A model generated the notes under the pieces. The model saw only the letters and a program-made list of their open reading frames with translations, did not search any database and was not told the origin of the DNA. A stretch of 39,760 bases of DNA, taken from the NCBI GenBank assembly GCA_016933575.1, contig JAFGAR010000007.1, forward strand, positions 1 through 39,760, read 5' to 3'. The first letter of the stretch is position 1. The number at the start of each line of letters is the position of its first letter. Position numbers and translations under genes: made by a program. Below are positions 1-10,451 of this stretch, one piece after another. Source of the stretch: Candidatus Thorarchaeota archaeon (GTDB lineage Archaea > Asgardarchaeota > Thorarchaeia > Thorarchaeales > Thorarchaeaceae).

Positions 1-69
1 AGCCTCTGTGGAGAGGGGATTTCTCTTGTGCTGGACAAGTTCAGTTCGGTTGTTCGTTGTTAGAGCCAT
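1..69 (-). CDS. 5' end of an unidentified gene, cut by the window edge
   Basis: The minus strand reads 23 codons from an ATG at 69 to the window edge without a stop, beginning MALTTNNRTELVQHK. A TATA-like element lies about 35 bases upstream, which supports a real start. In many archaea a small ribosomal protein such as S10 follows aEF-1A, but the visible residues do not let me identify it. Product unknown. Confidence 0.45.
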   Translation of the reverse strand, partial: MALTTNNRTELVQHKRNPLSTEA

Positions 70-101
70 GATATTTCACAAGAGATACTGCTCATACTGA
101 G

Positions 102-109
102 TATATATA
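102..109 (-). promoter_or_regulatory. TATA-like box for the partial gene at 1-69
   Basis: An 8-base TATATATA stretch lies 33-40 bases upstream of the ATG at 69. Archaeal TATA boxes sit about 25 bases before the transcription start, so the mRNA would have a very short leader. No clear BRE was identified. Confidence 0.4.
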
Positions 110-196
110 GCAAAGCCACTTTTCAGGGACACAATACAGAGTCACATCTTGTAACTAGTTTGAACTCATTTTTAGTCGACTAGAGGTTGTTTTCAC

Positions 197-616
197 TCAT
201 TTAATGTGCAGGCGAGTCTTGCAGTATGGACAGAGATAGACATCTTTCTCAGCAGGAGTTGCATTTCCAATATCAAAATCCATTCCGCAGTTGTCACAAT
301 GAATCATACCACTTAGGTCAGTATCTTCAACAGGGAGTGCGTGCTTTCGCATTGATTCAAGAATACGGTCATCCTCTTTGATGTCTGTTGGAGCAATTTC
401 CCGACCTTGTGCCCAACGGAATGTAGCATACAGCAGAAATACTACCATGGGAATGTAGAAGAACATGTAGAGGAAGATTGAGTCGAGGGGTATACTGATA
501 ATGATGCCATAGATGCCGACCACACCTAGAAACAATGCTATAAAGAATACAAGCCACCTTCCCTGATGTGGGGAATGTTCTTGTTGGTATGGGTCATAGT
601 AATCATCATTCATCAT
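197..616 (-). CDS. Small membrane protein with a C-terminal zinc ribbon
   Basis: This 139-residue protein has a hydrophilic N-terminus rich in D, Y and Q, two membrane segments (about residues 21-42 and 46-65), a charged linker and a C-terminal ribbon with CDNC near 107 and CPYC near 129. Two CxxC knuckles about 20 residues apart are typical of a zinc ribbon facing the cytoplasm. Two consecutive ATGs (616 and 613) are possible starts. It lies downstream of aEF-1A on the same strand, about 130 bases away, and may be cotranscribed. I do not recognise a named family; the function is unknown. Confidence 0.75.
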   Translation of the reverse strand: MMNDDYYDPYQQEHSPHQGRWLVFFIALFLGVVGIYGIIISIPLDSIFLYMFFYIPMVVFLLYATFRWAQGREIAPTDIKEDDRILESMRKHALPVEDTDLSGMIHCDNCGMDFDIGNATPAEKDVYLCPYCKTRLHIK

Positions 617-743
617 TCTTGAATCACTTCACAGACTGATTATGTATGAAGCCTTCTAATATCTTTCATCATGATGCTTTAAACAGAAAAAAGAGAGAGG
701 GAACACGGGCCTTGCAAGCCCGGTTCTCTAGAACTATTAGCTA

Positions 744-2045
744 TTACCTTGGTGTGACCTTGGTCACAATACCAACAGCTACGGTCATACCCATGTCACG
801 GACAGCAAATCTGCCGAGTTGTGGGAATTCCTTGTAGGACTCTATGACCATTGGCTTTAGAGGTACCAACTTTGCAATCATGGACTCACCTTTCTTGACA
901 AAGTCTGGTTTCTCTTGGATTACTTGGCCACTGCGCTGGTCAAGCTTCTGTAAAATTTCATCAAATCTACAGGCAACTTGAGCGGTGTGAGCGTGAATGA
1001 CTGGCGTGTATCCAACAGTGATGGCGCTTGGATGCTGAATGACCATTACTTGTCCAGTGTAGTCAGCAGCAACTGTGGGTGGCTTGTCTGTTGGACCAGC
1101 AACATCTCCACGACCAAGATCCTTCCTTTCAACACCACGAACATTGAAACCAATGTTGTCACCAGGTACTGCCTCAGGTAGAATCTCATGGTGCATCTCA
1201 ATGGACTTGACTTCACCAGTCTTGTTCGGGGGCATGAAAGTAATTTTCATTCCAGCCTTCATGACACCAGTTTCAACACGACCTACTGGTACTGTACCAA
1301 CACCTTTGATTGAGTATACATCATTGATTGGTACACGTAAGGGTTTGTCTGTTGGTTTTGGTGGAAGCTGAACACCATCGAGTGCTTCAAGGAGACAAGG
1401 ACCGTCATACCATGGAGTGAGATCAGGAGTGCGTTTCTTTAGGTTAGCAGCATCTAGTGCTGAAGTTGGAATGAATGGAACATTTTCCTTCTTGTAGCCA
1501 ATGCTGGCTAGGAAACCACTAACTTCCTCCTTGACCTCTTTGTACCTGTCTTCGCTGTACTTGACGCTATCATCATCCATCTTGTTGATACAGACGATTA
1601 GGCTTGGTACTCCGAGTGTCATTGCAAGGTAAGCATGTTCTTTGGTCTGACCACCGGGGCCAACACCAGCTTCGAACTCTCCTCGCTTAGCAGATACAAC
1701 AAGAAGACCAACATCCGCCTGTGAGGCACCTGTGATCATATTCTTGATGAAATCTTTGTGACCTGGAGCGTCGATAATTGTGTAATAGTATTTGTCAGTG
1801 AGGAACTTAAAGAAGGCAATGTCAATAGTGAGACCTCTCTCGCGCTCTTCCTTGAGCCTGTCGAGGGCAAAAGCCCAAGCCCAGGAGGGACGACCGAGTC
1901 TCTCAGCCTCAGCCTTGTGTGCCTGAAATGTTCGCTCATCTACTGCACCGGTCTCGTAAAGCAATCTGCCCGTCATAGTGCTTTTACCGTGGTCTACGTG
2001 CCCTATGACGACGAGATTGAGGTGCTCTTTGTCTTTTTTGCTCAA
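744..2045 (-). CDS. tuf: Translation elongation factor 1-alpha (aEF-1A / EF-Tu)
   Basis: This GTPase delivers aminoacyl-tRNA to the ribosomal A site. All G-domain motifs are visible: GHVDHGKST near residue 14 (G1), the RGLTID switch I (G2), DAPGHKDFI (G3), NKMDD (G4), then the two beta-barrel domains. The length of 433 residues is normal. The start is a TTG at 2045, preceded at a good distance by GGTGAATAAG; no ATG exists before the conserved N-terminus. It is not fused to the rps12-rps7 cluster as in many archaea: about 2.3 kb with three accessory genes lie between. A TTAAAAG element around 2116 could be its TATA box, which would imply a leader of roughly 45 bases. Confidence 0.98.
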   Translation of the reverse strand: MSKKDKEHLNLVVIGHVDHGKSTMTGRLLYETGAVDERTFQAHKAEAERLGRPSWAWAFALDRLKEERERGLTIDIAFFKFLTDKYYYTIIDAPGHKDFIKNMITGASQADVGLLVVSAKRGEFEAGVGPGGQTKEHAYLAMTLGVPSLIVCINKMDDDSVKYSEDRYKEVKEEVSGFLASIGYKKENVPFIPTSALDAANLKKRTPDLTPWYDGPCLLEALDGVQLPPKPTDKPLRVPINDVYSIKGVGTVPVGRVETGVMKAGMKITFMPPNKTGEVKSIEMHHEILPEAVPGDNIGFNVRGVERKDLGRGDVAGPTDKPPTVAADYTGQVMVIQHPSAITVGYTPVIHAHTAQVACRFDEILQKLDQRSGQVIQEKPDFVKKGESMIAKLVPLKPMVIESYKEFPQLGRFAVRDMGMTVAVGIVTKVTPR

Positions 2046-2147
2046 TCTTATTCACCACGTTATTTTAGCCTGTCCACTGAATACGACAGACTTTTGATGC
2101 TCCTTCGCGGGATGCTTTTAACGCTTTCGACAGGTTCCATTAACCAA

Positions 2148-2182
2148 GAATGATGAGAGCTATTATTAATCTCTCATCATTC
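2148..2182. repeat. Perfect 12-bp inverted repeat at the end of the GNAT gene
   Basis: GAATGATGAGAG at 2148-2159 is the exact reverse complement of 2171-2182, with an 11-base A/T-rich loop. The minus-strand GNAT gene stops at 2181-2183, so its transcript would fold here directly after the stop codon. No long U-run follows, so it could be a terminator or a 3'-end stabiliser. It also lies about 30 bases upstream of the presumed aEF-1A promoter, so an operator role is possible. Confidence 0.5.
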
Positions 2183-2666
2183 AGTAGTCAAACTCGTTCT
2201 CTCCGACTTTGATTGTCGTGGATAGTTCTTCACCACTCCAAGGTCTGCGAACTTCTATGAGATTAAGAACATTATATCCTCGTTTCTTTAAGAATAAAAT
2301 ACTGACGTTGTTGTTTGGGTGAACCCAATTGAATACAGTATCACCTCCGAGTTCTTTGGCTAAACGTTCAGCCTCAAGATAGAGTGAAGATGCAATTCCT
2401 TGTCTTCGATATTTTGGTTGAATAAATATTGACTCAGCCCATACCACATCATCATCAATTCTGCATACTAAATAACCTGCTAAGCCATCTGATGACTCAG
2501 CAACGAATATCGGAAAGTTCTTGGTGAGATACGATTGCAATTCATCAGCTGCGCTTTCTAGATTTGGAACTCGCTCCAAAGACTTCAGTCTTGCTAGAAA
2601 AACTCTCAAAGAAGCCATCATTTTGATGACCTCTTCTTTGTCACTTTCATGGTAAGGACGTATCAA
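2181..2666 (-). CDS. GNAT-family N-acetyltransferase
   Basis: A single-domain GNAT enzyme of 161 residues that would transfer an acetyl group from acetyl-CoA to an unknown amine. The N-terminus IRPYHESDKEEV is the usual first strand and helix of the fold. The acetyl-CoA loop is RRQGIASSLYLEAE (motif Q/RxxGxG/A), followed by NVSILFLKKRGY, typical of motif B. The TTG at 2666 is preferred because AGGTG lies seven bases before it; an in-frame GTG at 2675 would overlap that site. Same strand as the flavodoxin gene upstream, with about 110 bases between. The substrate cannot be told from sequence. Confidence 0.85.
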   Translation of the reverse strand: MIRPYHESDKEEVIKMMASLRVFLARLKSLERVPNLESAADELQSYLTKNFPIFVAESSDGLAGYLVCRIDDDVVWAESIFIQPKYRRQGIASSLYLEAERLAKELGGDTVFNWVHPNNNVSILFLKKRGYNVLNLIEVRRPWSGEELSTTIKVGENEFDY

Positions 2667-2774
2667 TAGATTCACCTAATGTAAATCTCAGATGTTTTAT
2701 TGAAATAGTTGTTGAATTCAATCACGGATAAAGTGGAGTTTCATATGAGCATTTCACGACTGCGAATATTAGGA

Positions 2775-3323
2775 CTACAAGTCGAAAGGATACTCAAGGA
2801 GACCTTCAGCCCAGATTCGGATTTGTTCCCAATCACGAAGATCCACGCGTTCTTGAGGCGCATCATCATTCTCTGCTAAGGATTTCACAAGAGCTTGCAT
2901 TATTGTCTTCGTCATGAAATTGCCTCTTGTTGAATCAAGTAGCCCCCCAAAGAGACCCATAGAAAATGGATTGATATCAGGAAAATCCGCGGCAACATTG
3001 TCAAGATAGTCCCTACGCGCTTGATTGCATTTGTCTTGTTGTACAGCGGACATACAGGAAACAAAGAGGGCGACCTTTTTTTGAGATAGAATTGCTCTGT
3101 TCTTTTTAAGAAATTTCAGGGACTCTTTGGTCCATTTACCCATCTGGATTCCGCTTCCAACTACGATGATATCATAATCTTCAAGATGGTTCACTTTGTC
3201 TTTCTTCAAATTGATTATGTCAATAACAGCTCCGTGACCTTGAAGAGTTTCTCCAATATGCTCTGCGATTTCTCCAGCAGAACCATAGCGCGTACCATAG
3301 CAAATTAGGACTTTTCCATTCAT
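2775..3323 (-). CDS. Flavodoxin-domain protein, HemG-like (Flavodoxin_5)
   Basis: An FMN-binding protein of about 182 residues. KVLICYGTRYGSAGEIA at the N-terminus is the phosphate-binding loop, YDIIVVGSGIQMGKW forms the second FMN loop and PFSMGLFGGLLD the third. This layout matches menaquinone-dependent protoporphyrinogen dehydrogenase (HemG) and related flavodoxins of unknown role. No other heme gene is nearby, so a haem role is not supported by context. The ATG at 3323 puts the start just before strand 1; a GTG at 3347 overlaps the stop of the EamA gene as GTGA and would add eight residues, so translational coupling is possible. Confidence 0.8.
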   Translation of the reverse strand: MNGKVLICYGTRYGSAGEIAEHIGETLQGHGAVIDIINLKKDKVNHLEDYDIIVVGSGIQMGKWTKESLKFLKKNRAILSQKKVALFVSCMSAVQQDKCNQARRDYLDNVAADFPDINPFSMGLFGGLLDSTRGNFMTKTIMQALVKSLAENDDAPQERVDLRDWEQIRIWAEGLLEYPFDL

Positions 3324-3343
3324 TGTAATCACATAGTGTGAGT

Positions 3344-4273
3344 TCACTTGGAGGTTATAAGGACTTCATTAGGTTTTCTCTTCACTTGAGCTAACTGGGC
3401 TAGAATGACACCAACTACGGTGAGAAAACCACCAAAAATTTGTAAGATTGTCACTGTTTCTCCCAGAATAAAGACTGACATCATGACGCCCCATACAGCT
3501 ATTAGGTTCAGTATGATTTGAACCCTTGAGGCTTCGATATGTTTCATTGACTCATAATAGAGAATGAATGCAACTACTGTATTTATGATAGCTACCCAGA
3601 AAATGACAAGCCAAGCTAGACCACTCATAGTCAGTAAGACTGTCACGTCTTCAAAAAAGATTGCAGAAACCCAGATGAAAGGGACTGCAAACAGAGAACT
3701 ATAGAATGTGACTGCAATTGCACTTTCAGTACCTATTGCGATTTTACCTGCAATACCATTTAGTGCAAAGAATAATGTTGACACAATTACAATAATATCT
3801 CCAAGAATACGCTGGACATTGATAGCAGAATATTCGGGGGATGTAGTCATTACGATAAATGTGGCGCCTATTGTAGCAAGAACAAGTCCAAGAATTTTGT
3901 CCAGTGTTATTGCTTCTTTTAATAATGGTGCAGCTATTAGAACTGCAAAAATAGGTGTGAGATTTAGCAAGAGAAGAGCGTCGCTTGCTGTAGTCAATTC
4001 AAGACCAATATACTGTAATACCTGAGAGATGAAGGGACCACAGATTCCAGCTACTAGTAGGATTTTCCAGTTCTTTCGCACATCATCCCTATCGTGATTC
4101 TTTCGCCATTGAAGAGTCAAGATGAGAAGAAAGGGACAAGCTAAGGTATATCGAAGAGCCACAAACACGATAGGTCCGACCTCATCAAAGATTAGCTTTG
4201 CAAAGATCAAGGAAGATGCCCATGTAATCGTAGTTAGAGTAATTGCAGCATAGGCTAATGATGTCTGGCTCAA
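3344..4273 (-). CDS. EamA/DMT-family membrane transporter
   Basis: An integral membrane protein with about ten hydrophobic segments in two homologous halves, as in the drug/metabolite transporter superfamily. Conserved signs are FAKLIFDEVGPIVFVALRY in the first EamA repeat and the repeat ending ILGETVTILQIFGGFLTVVG in the second. The substrate is unknown; relatives export amino acids, nucleotides or drugs. The start is set at TTG 4273 because GAGGT lies seven bases upstream and the first membrane helix follows directly. A GTG at 4348 is in frame but lies inside a hairpin. It overlaps or abuts the flavodoxin gene downstream. Confidence 0.85.
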   Translation of the reverse strand: MSQTSLAYAAITLTTITWASSLIFAKLIFDEVGPIVFVALRYTLACPFLLILTLQWRKNHDRDDVRKNWKILLVAGICGPFISQVLQYIGLELTTASDALLLLNLTPIFAVLIAAPLLKEAITLDKILGLVLATIGATFIVMTTSPEYSAINVQRILGDIIVIVSTLFFALNGIAGKIAIGTESAIAVTFYSSLFAVPFIWVSAIFFEDVTVLLTMSGLAWLVIFWVAIINTVVAFILYYESMKHIEASRVQIILNLIAVWGVMMSVFILGETVTILQIFGGFLTVVGVILAQLAQVKRKPNEVLITSK

Positions 4274-4335
4274 CCACAATACCTCTACAGAACTAAGATA
4301 AAACCCTCTGATAAGCTGACCTGAATAAAGTAAAT

Positions 4336-4354
4336 GCACAGGAAACACCTGTGC
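4336..4354 (-). terminator. Hairpin after the rps12-rps7 cluster
   Basis: GCACAGG at 4336-4342 and CCTGTGC at 4348-4354 form a perfect 7-bp stem with a 5-base loop, 16 bases after the rps7 stop. On the minus strand the stem is followed by the T-rich ATTTACTTTATTC. This fits a transcription end for the ribosomal operon, although that same T-rich tract could serve as the TATA region of the EamA gene. Confidence 0.45.
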
Positions 4355-4370
4355 AGAGAATCTGAGAGGA

Positions 4371-5021
4371 TTATCTTGCTGAGCGAGCTACTCGTTCTCG
4401 TTCTTCCTTTCTGGAGACTGCAAAGCTACCAGGATCGTTCTTGTATGCGAGAAGTAACTCGTCCACTAGACATTCTTCGAACGATTTGGCGCTCTTGTGG
4501 GAATTACGAACTGCACCAACACTCAGATACCTCAGAGCAATGTCAATACGTCTCTGTGGTGCGACATCGACAGATCGTGGATATGCCATACCACCATAAG
4601 AGATTCTTGTTGTTTCTTCAGCTGGTGCTGCATTCTCGATTGCTGTGACAAGGACTTGAATTGGATTGAGTCCCGTTCTGTAATCAATCATCTCGAAGAC
4701 TCTTCGAAGGATATTAAGTGCCTTCAATTTCTTGCCTGCATTCCTTCCCGTTCGCGTCTTCTTATCCTTCCTGCGACCTGCATTCAGTAGCTTGTTTGCA
4801 AATCGTTCGACGATTGGGATATTGGACTTATGAAAGCGTTTGTGAGCATGTCTACCGGATGTGTGTGGAATCAGACCAGGTTTTAGAGAGATGTACCTGA
4901 TAAGACCAACATCATTGATTTGAACTTCTGTGGAGTCCCACTTTCCAAACAGGAGAAGATCCGGTGGTGTGTGAGAATGGGCATCTTCTGTAATCGGTCC
5001 AGTTGATTCTTCTTCAGCCAT
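4371..5021 (-). CDS. rps7: 30S ribosomal protein S7
   Basis: S7 binds the 3' domain of 16S rRNA and organises the small-subunit head. The archaeal form is recognised by LFGKWDSTEVQINDVGL, the basic block HTSGRHAHKRFHKSNIPIVE, then NPIQVLVTAIENAAPAEE and the C-terminal RIDIALRYLSVGAVRN. Length is 216 residues from the ATG at 5021, which has AGGTGGT eight bases upstream; a GTG at 5033 directly follows the S12 stop but is less well placed. The short acidic N-terminus before the core is common in archaeal S7. Cotranscribed with rps12. Confidence 0.98.
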   Translation of the reverse strand: MAEEESTGPITEDAHSHTPPDLLLFGKWDSTEVQINDVGLIRYISLKPGLIPHTSGRHAHKRFHKSNIPIVERFANKLLNAGRRKDKKTRTGRNAGKKLKALNILRRVFEMIDYRTGLNPIQVLVTAIENAAPAEETTRISYGGMAYPRSVDVAPQRRIDIALRYLSVGAVRNSHKSAKSFEECLVDELLLAYKNDPGSFAVSRKEERERVARSAR

Positions 5022-5033
5022 AACAAATACCAC

Positions 5034-5477
5034 CTAACGAATTGGTTTCTCCTTCTTCTTGTAAATGAGAGACTCTAGTGAAACACCGTTCACTTTAACG
5101 ACCTTCCAACGTACTCCAGGCAGGTCACCTTTAGCACCACCCATAGCACCACCAATTCCTTCAACGACTACACTATCATGTTCATCAATGTACTTCAGAC
5201 CACCGTCCCCTGGAATGAATGCTGTGATCTGCTTTCCATTCTTTGATAATTGAATCCTTACAGCCTTTCGAATAGCTGAGTTTGGTTGCTTTGATTCGAT
5301 ACCTACTTTCTCAAGAACGATTCCTCTAGCTTGAGGGGACCCTTCGAGAGGATCGGTCTTTCTTCTGAGTTTGAGTACTCTTCGTTTGTAGTCTGGTTTC
5401 TTCCAGCGGAACTTGTTCCTCTTTCTGAGGAGGGGTCGCGCTGCGAATTCACCTACTGGGGACTTTGAACCTGTCAA
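5034..5477 (-). CDS. rps12: 30S ribosomal protein S12
   Basis: S12 sits at the decoding centre and contributes to accuracy. Diagnostic motifs are [18 protein letters not shown] and [17 protein letters not shown], and the length of 147 residues is normal for the archaeal/eukaryotic (uS12) type. The start is TTG 5477, preceded by GAGGT eight bases away; no other start precedes the conserved basic N-terminus. The rps7 start lies 12 bases beyond its stop. Confidence 0.98.
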   Translation of the reverse strand: MTGSKSPVGEFAARPLLRKRNKFRWKKPDYKRRVLKLRRKTDPLEGSPQARGIVLEKVGIESKQPNSAIRKAVRIQLSKNGKQITAFIPGDGGLKYIDEHDSVVVEGIGGAMGGAKGDLPGVRWKVVKVNGVSLESLIYKKKEKPIR

Positions 5478-5555
5478 ATTATCTTACCTCTTAATGGGTG
5501 AAACACCATTCATGGTGCACACTGGTTGGTGGTCACGGGTTCGGGCTAGCATTTG

Positions 5556-5563
5556 CTTAAAAG
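5556..5563 (-). promoter_or_regulatory. TATA-like box upstream of rps12
   Basis: In the 127-base gap between nusA and rps12 the minus strand has GGCTTTTAAGC. Its TTTTAA core lies about 80 bases before the TTG start, which would give a leader near 50 bases. It suggests rps12-rps7 can be transcribed separately from the rpo-rpl30e-nusA genes. Confidence 0.35.
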
Positions 5564-5604
5564 CCTTATCAAATGCATCTGAATAAAATATGCAGAACAG
5601 CGTT

Positions 5605-6039
5605 CTAAGCTATTACAACGTTGTTCAGGTCAAAATGGCGTTTGACCAAGATACGAGCACGGGCAACATTTCTTCCATCGCGACCGATAGCAATGCCCCT
5701 GTCATCGGTCTTTACAGTGACTGAGGCAACCTTGTTACCATCTCTATGCTCGATGATTTTTACTGCTTCCACTCTAGCTGGTGCAAGTGCGTTCTTTACA
5801 AACTCTTCTACAGTTTCAGCCATCTCGACTACGTCAACAGGTCTTCCAAAGGCATCGGATGCTGCACGGACATTGATTCCACCTTTTCCAATTGCCTTTC
5901 CTAGCTGTTTAGGACGAACAACTACAATGATTCGTTCGCCATCGTCATCACGAATGATGTCAACTGCTGCAGCACCTGTAATCTGCTCAAATCTAGCAAT
6001 GAGCGCCATGTCATCCATGGAGAGTTTTACCCGGCCCAA
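5605..6039 (-). CDS. nusA: Archaeal NusA-like transcription factor (two KH domains)
   Basis: Archaeal NusA has only the two KH RNA-binding domains of the bacterial protein and lacks the polymerase-binding N-terminal and S1 domains. The 144-residue length fits. Both KH loops are visible: LGKAIGKGGINVRAA and GIAIGRDGRNVARA. Its place between rpl30e and rps12 is the conserved archaeal gene order and points to a role in transcription of translation genes. The start is TTG 6039, with GAGG eight bases upstream; the ATG at residue 8 would cut into the fold. It lies 10 bases after the rpl30e stop. Confidence 0.95.
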   Translation of the reverse strand: MGRVKLSMDDMALIARFEQITGAAAVDIIRDDDGERIIVVVRPKQLGKAIGKGGINVRAASDAFGRPVDVVEMAETVEEFVKNALAPARVEAVKIIEHRDGNKVASVTVKTDDRGIAIGRDGRNVARARILVKRHFDLNNVVIA

Positions 6040-6049
6040 AAGACTCGCC

Positions 6050-6343
6050 TCAGACCATCTTTAGAATCTTGGAGTCACCAGGTTCGATAATTGCAATTGC
6101 AGAAACCATGAAGGGTTTACCTACAACCTCACCAAGATCCCATGAGGTCCCTTCAAATTTCTGAACTTTGATTTCAGCTATCTTAGCATATCTCTCAATG
6201 TCATCATATTCATCCTTTGGGCAATTAGCAGCTACTACGACTAGCTTTGCTTCGCCGTTCTTGATTGAACTAATTGATGACTTTGCACCTATCTTGCACT
6301 TTCCTGTGCTTACTGCACTCGCAATTGGTTGATTAAGGCTCAT
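6050..6343 (-). CDS. rpl30e: 50S ribosomal protein L30e
   Basis: An RNA-binding ribosomal protein of the L7Ae/L30e fold. SGKCKIG-type sequence (here VSTGKCKIGAKSSI), LVVVAANCPKD and the C-terminal GKPFMVSAIAIIEPGDS are characteristic. I place the start at ATG 6343: GAGGT stands seven bases upstream and the product is 97 residues, the family's usual size. A longer reading from TTG 6427 would add 28 residues without homology and has no clear ribosome binding site. Middle gene of rpoA2-rpl30e-nusA. Confidence 0.93.
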   Translation of the reverse strand: MSLNQPIASAVSTGKCKIGAKSSISSIKNGEAKLVVVAANCPKDEYDDIERYAKIAEIKVQKFEGTSWDLGEVVGKPFMVSAIAIIEPGDSKILKMV

Positions 6344-6441
6344 TTCGCGGACCTCATTGATGTTTGTTGGTAGACCCGAACGGTTGCGTCTAATGGTTTC
6401 CTGTTTTAATGCTTCCGCCGTGGTCAATCTGATAAAACCTT

Positions 6442-7779
<1,338 letters not shown>

Positions 7780-7793
7780 TTATTAGACCTCCC

Positions 7794-10451
7794 CTAATCA
7801 ATACGCCCTTTACCAAGGACTTTCTCGATAGCAATATCGATGTTGACAGAGCGTCCATGATCTGATTTACTTGGGTCCACTCCGTCGTCACCAAAACGGA
7901 ATTGAACAATTCTTCCTGGTGCGGTTCGCACAGTACCATCAGTTTCAACCTTGAGATCTTGCAAAGCTGTCATGAGTCGTCTCTGCATATATCCAGAAGT
8001 TGAAGTTCGTACTGCAGTGTCTACTAGACCTTCACGGCCTCCAGCAGCATGGAACCAATATTCAATGGGATCCAAGCCTTTCTTATAGCTGGATTTCACA
8101 AATCCTCTAGCACGGGCACCCAGATCACCTCTCTCAAAGTGTGGTAGAGTTCTACCAACATATCCTCTGCTGATTCGCTCTCCACGGACAGCCTGTTGTC
8201 CTACAACTGCGGCCATCTGTGAAAGATTTAGTCTGGAACCTCTTGCGCCGGTCTGTGCCATAATAACTGCTGTATTCTCAAGACCTAGATGTTCTCCTGC
8301 AACTTCACCTGCAGAATCACGAGCCTCAGCAAGGGTAGCCATGATTCTCTGTTCAAGAGTTTCTAGTAGGGTTTGACCAGGATTAGGATCAAGTTCACCT
8401 CGTTTGTAGGTTTCAATGAGTTGATTGACCTTGATGTCTGCCTCCGAAAGGATTCGGTCGATTCGTTGTGAAGCCGCACGAGGGAGTGTGACATCATTTA
8501 ATCCCATAGAAAAGCCTCTATCAGTTATCAGACGGACAAGTAATTTTCCTACGGAGTCCAAAAAGACTCGAGCTGTAGTCGGACCTTTTTCCTTGATTAT
8601 TCGATGGAAGAGAGAGTCCGGTTCGCCAGCACCGAATGCTTTCTCATCAACAACTCCGAATATCAGATTTCCATCACGTACAACAACATAAGCATCGTAT
8701 TCACAGTCTTCGCGCTTACAGACAGTACATTTTCTGCAGATGTTGGCCTTGAAGGAGATATTAATTCCCTCGGGAATAAACATGCTGAAAATCTGTTTCC
8801 CTGTCCATAATTCCACTGGTGCTTTGATTGCTGGTTCTGGAAGAGTCTGTGGTCTGTTTGCAGTTGCTAATAGCTGGTTGACTTGGTCTCTTGTATAGAG
8901 ACTTGACTTCCTCGTCAAAAGAAAAGCTGCTGAGATATAGTCCTGTAGAGCTCCAATGATAGGACCACCATATCTGGGAGAGAGAATCTGTTCCTGAACA
9001 CGCATGAGTACTCGAGCCTCAGCACGTGATTCTTCAGATTGTGGGACATGTAGGTTCATCTCATCACCATCAAAGTCTGCATTGTATGGGGGACAGACGT
9101 ATAGTGACAATCTGAACGTTCGGTAAGGCATCACTCTGACTTCATGTGCCATAATTGACATTCTGTGGAGGGAAGGTTGTCTGTTAAAGAGAACAATGTC
9201 TCCATCAGCAAGATGTCGTTCTACTATGAAACCGGGTTCAATGGTGTCAGAGATTATGGAACGGTCCTTCACGAACCGGAGGTCTACTCTTCGCCCATCT
9301 GTTCGAATTAAGTAGTTGCATCCAGGGTGTCTATCGGGACCTCGGATGACGAGTTCTTTCATCTCCTCCATATTCCATTCTGTGACTCGTTGAGGAATGG
9401 TCAGTATCTTTGCAATCTGTTCTGGAACACCAACTTCATTCATACTAAGATTAGGATCTGGAGAAATGACAGTACGTGCAGAGAAGTCTACACGCTTACC
9501 TGATAGATTGGAACGAAAACGACCTTCTTTGCCTTTGAGACGTTGAGCAAGTGTTCTCAGAGCTCTACCAGACCTGTGCCGGGCTGGAGGGATTCCACTC
9601 ACACCATTATCAAAATAGGTCGTACAATGATATTGAAGCAATTCCCAGAGGTCTTCTACAATCAACTGAGGCGCTCCAGCATCAAGATTCTCACGGAGTC
9701 GTTGGTTAATTCTTATAATATCAATAAGTTTGTGACTGAGGTCATCTTCACTTCTCACACCAGATTCAAGAGTAATAGAAGGTCTCACTGTGACGGGTGG
9801 AACTGCTAGTACAGTCAATATAGACCATTCAAGACGGGCAGCTTCTGGATTGACTCCAAGAAGGCGGTAATCATCATCTGTGATGTTCTCAAGTCGAGCC
9901 CGAATATCAATGGGAGTCAGTCGTACAGAGCCTGCTTCTCCGACTTCATAGATAGATGTAGGTTTCTCAAGTTTTAGTTTGAGTTGTGGTTCTTCACAAT
10001 GAGGACAAGTCTTAGTCTTTGCTGCACGCTTTAGAATCTCATTAGAGAGATTAGCGGTCTTCTGACCAATCTCAGGGTATCTGCGGAAGAGTTTCTGAAA
10101 ATGCTCAATCTCCTCATCGGTCAACAAGATTCTGTTACATTCTCTGCATATAGCTCGAAGCACCTTGTGTATGACTTTTGAATATCCTTCATGCATAATC
10201 GGACGAGCAAGCTCTATGTGGCCGAAATGTCCAGGACAATTACCTACACGGTTTCCGCAAGTCTTGCAACGTTGACCAGGATCAATGACCCCTAATTTGG
10301 GATCCATGATACCTGAATCAATTGGATAACCGTCCTCATCATAAGTATCAGCTACAACAATTTGCGCAACAGACATTTTACGGATATCTTCGGGGGATAA
10401 TAGCCCGAACTCGATTGAGTCAATCTTTTTGGTTGTAAGGCCCGAGATCAT
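7794..10451 (-). CDS. rpoA1: DNA-directed RNA polymerase subunit A' (RpoA1)
   Basis: The N-terminal part of the catalytic largest subunit, 885 residues. The active-site NADFDGDEMN, whose three aspartates hold the catalytic magnesium, is near residues 456-465. Zinc sites are seen at CKTCGNRVGNCPGHFGH (clamp), CRECNRI and CPHCEEP, and another four-cysteine cluster CRKCTVCKREDC lies further on. The bridge-helix region GLENTAVIMAQTGARGS is near the end. The gene starts directly after the rpoB stop with no gap, and the A'/A'' break is at the normal archaeal position. Confidence 0.99.
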   Translation of the reverse strand: MISGLTTKKIDSIEFGLLSPEDIRKMSVAQIVVADTYDEDGYPIDSGIMDPKLGVIDPGQRCKTCGNRVGNCPGHFGHIELARPIMHEGYSKVIHKVLRAICRECNRILLTDEEIEHFQKLFRRYPEIGQKTANLSNEILKRAAKTKTCPHCEEPQLKLKLEKPTSIYEVGEAGSVRLTPIDIRARLENITDDDYRLLGVNPEAARLEWSILTVLAVPPVTVRPSITLESGVRSEDDLSHKLIDIIRINQRLRENLDAGAPQLIVEDLWELLQYHCTTYFDNGVSGIPPARHRSGRALRTLAQRLKGKEGRFRSNLSGKRVDFSARTVISPDPNLSMNEVGVPEQIAKILTIPQRVTEWNMEEMKELVIRGPDRHPGCNYLIRTDGRRVDLRFVKDRSIISDTIEPGFIVERHLADGDIVLFNRQPSLHRMSIMAHEVRVMPYRTFRLSLYVCPPYNADFDGDEMNLHVPQSEESRAEARVLMRVQEQILSPRYGGPIIGALQDYISAAFLLTRKSSLYTRDQVNQLLATANRPQTLPEPAIKAPVELWTGKQIFSMFIPEGINISFKANICRKCTVCKREDCEYDAYVVVRDGNLIFGVVDEKAFGAGEPDSLFHRIIKEKGPTTARVFLDSVGKLLVRLITDRGFSMGLNDVTLPRAASQRIDRILSEADIKVNQLIETYKRGELDPNPGQTLLETLEQRIMATLAEARDSAGEVAGEHLGLENTAVIMAQTGARGSRLNLSQMAAVVGQQAVRGERISRGYVGRTLPHFERGDLGARARGFVKSSYKKGLDPIEYWFHAAGGREGLVDTAVRTSTSGYMQRRLMTALQDLKVETDGTVRTAPGRIVQFRFGDDGVDPSKSDHGRSVNIDIAIEKVLGKGRID

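Noticed and set aside
1758..2153. Plus-strand frame of 131 codons opposite aEF-1A
   Set aside because: It is antisense to the conserved G domain and has no own signal.
4274..4348. Longer EamA start at GTG 4348
   Set aside because: The codon lies in the hairpin after rps7 and the extra 25 residues precede the first helix without homology; TTG 4273 has a good ribosome binding site.
6344..6427. Longer L30e start at TTG 6427
   Set aside because: It would add 28 non-conserved residues; ATG 6343 has GAGGT and gives the family's length.
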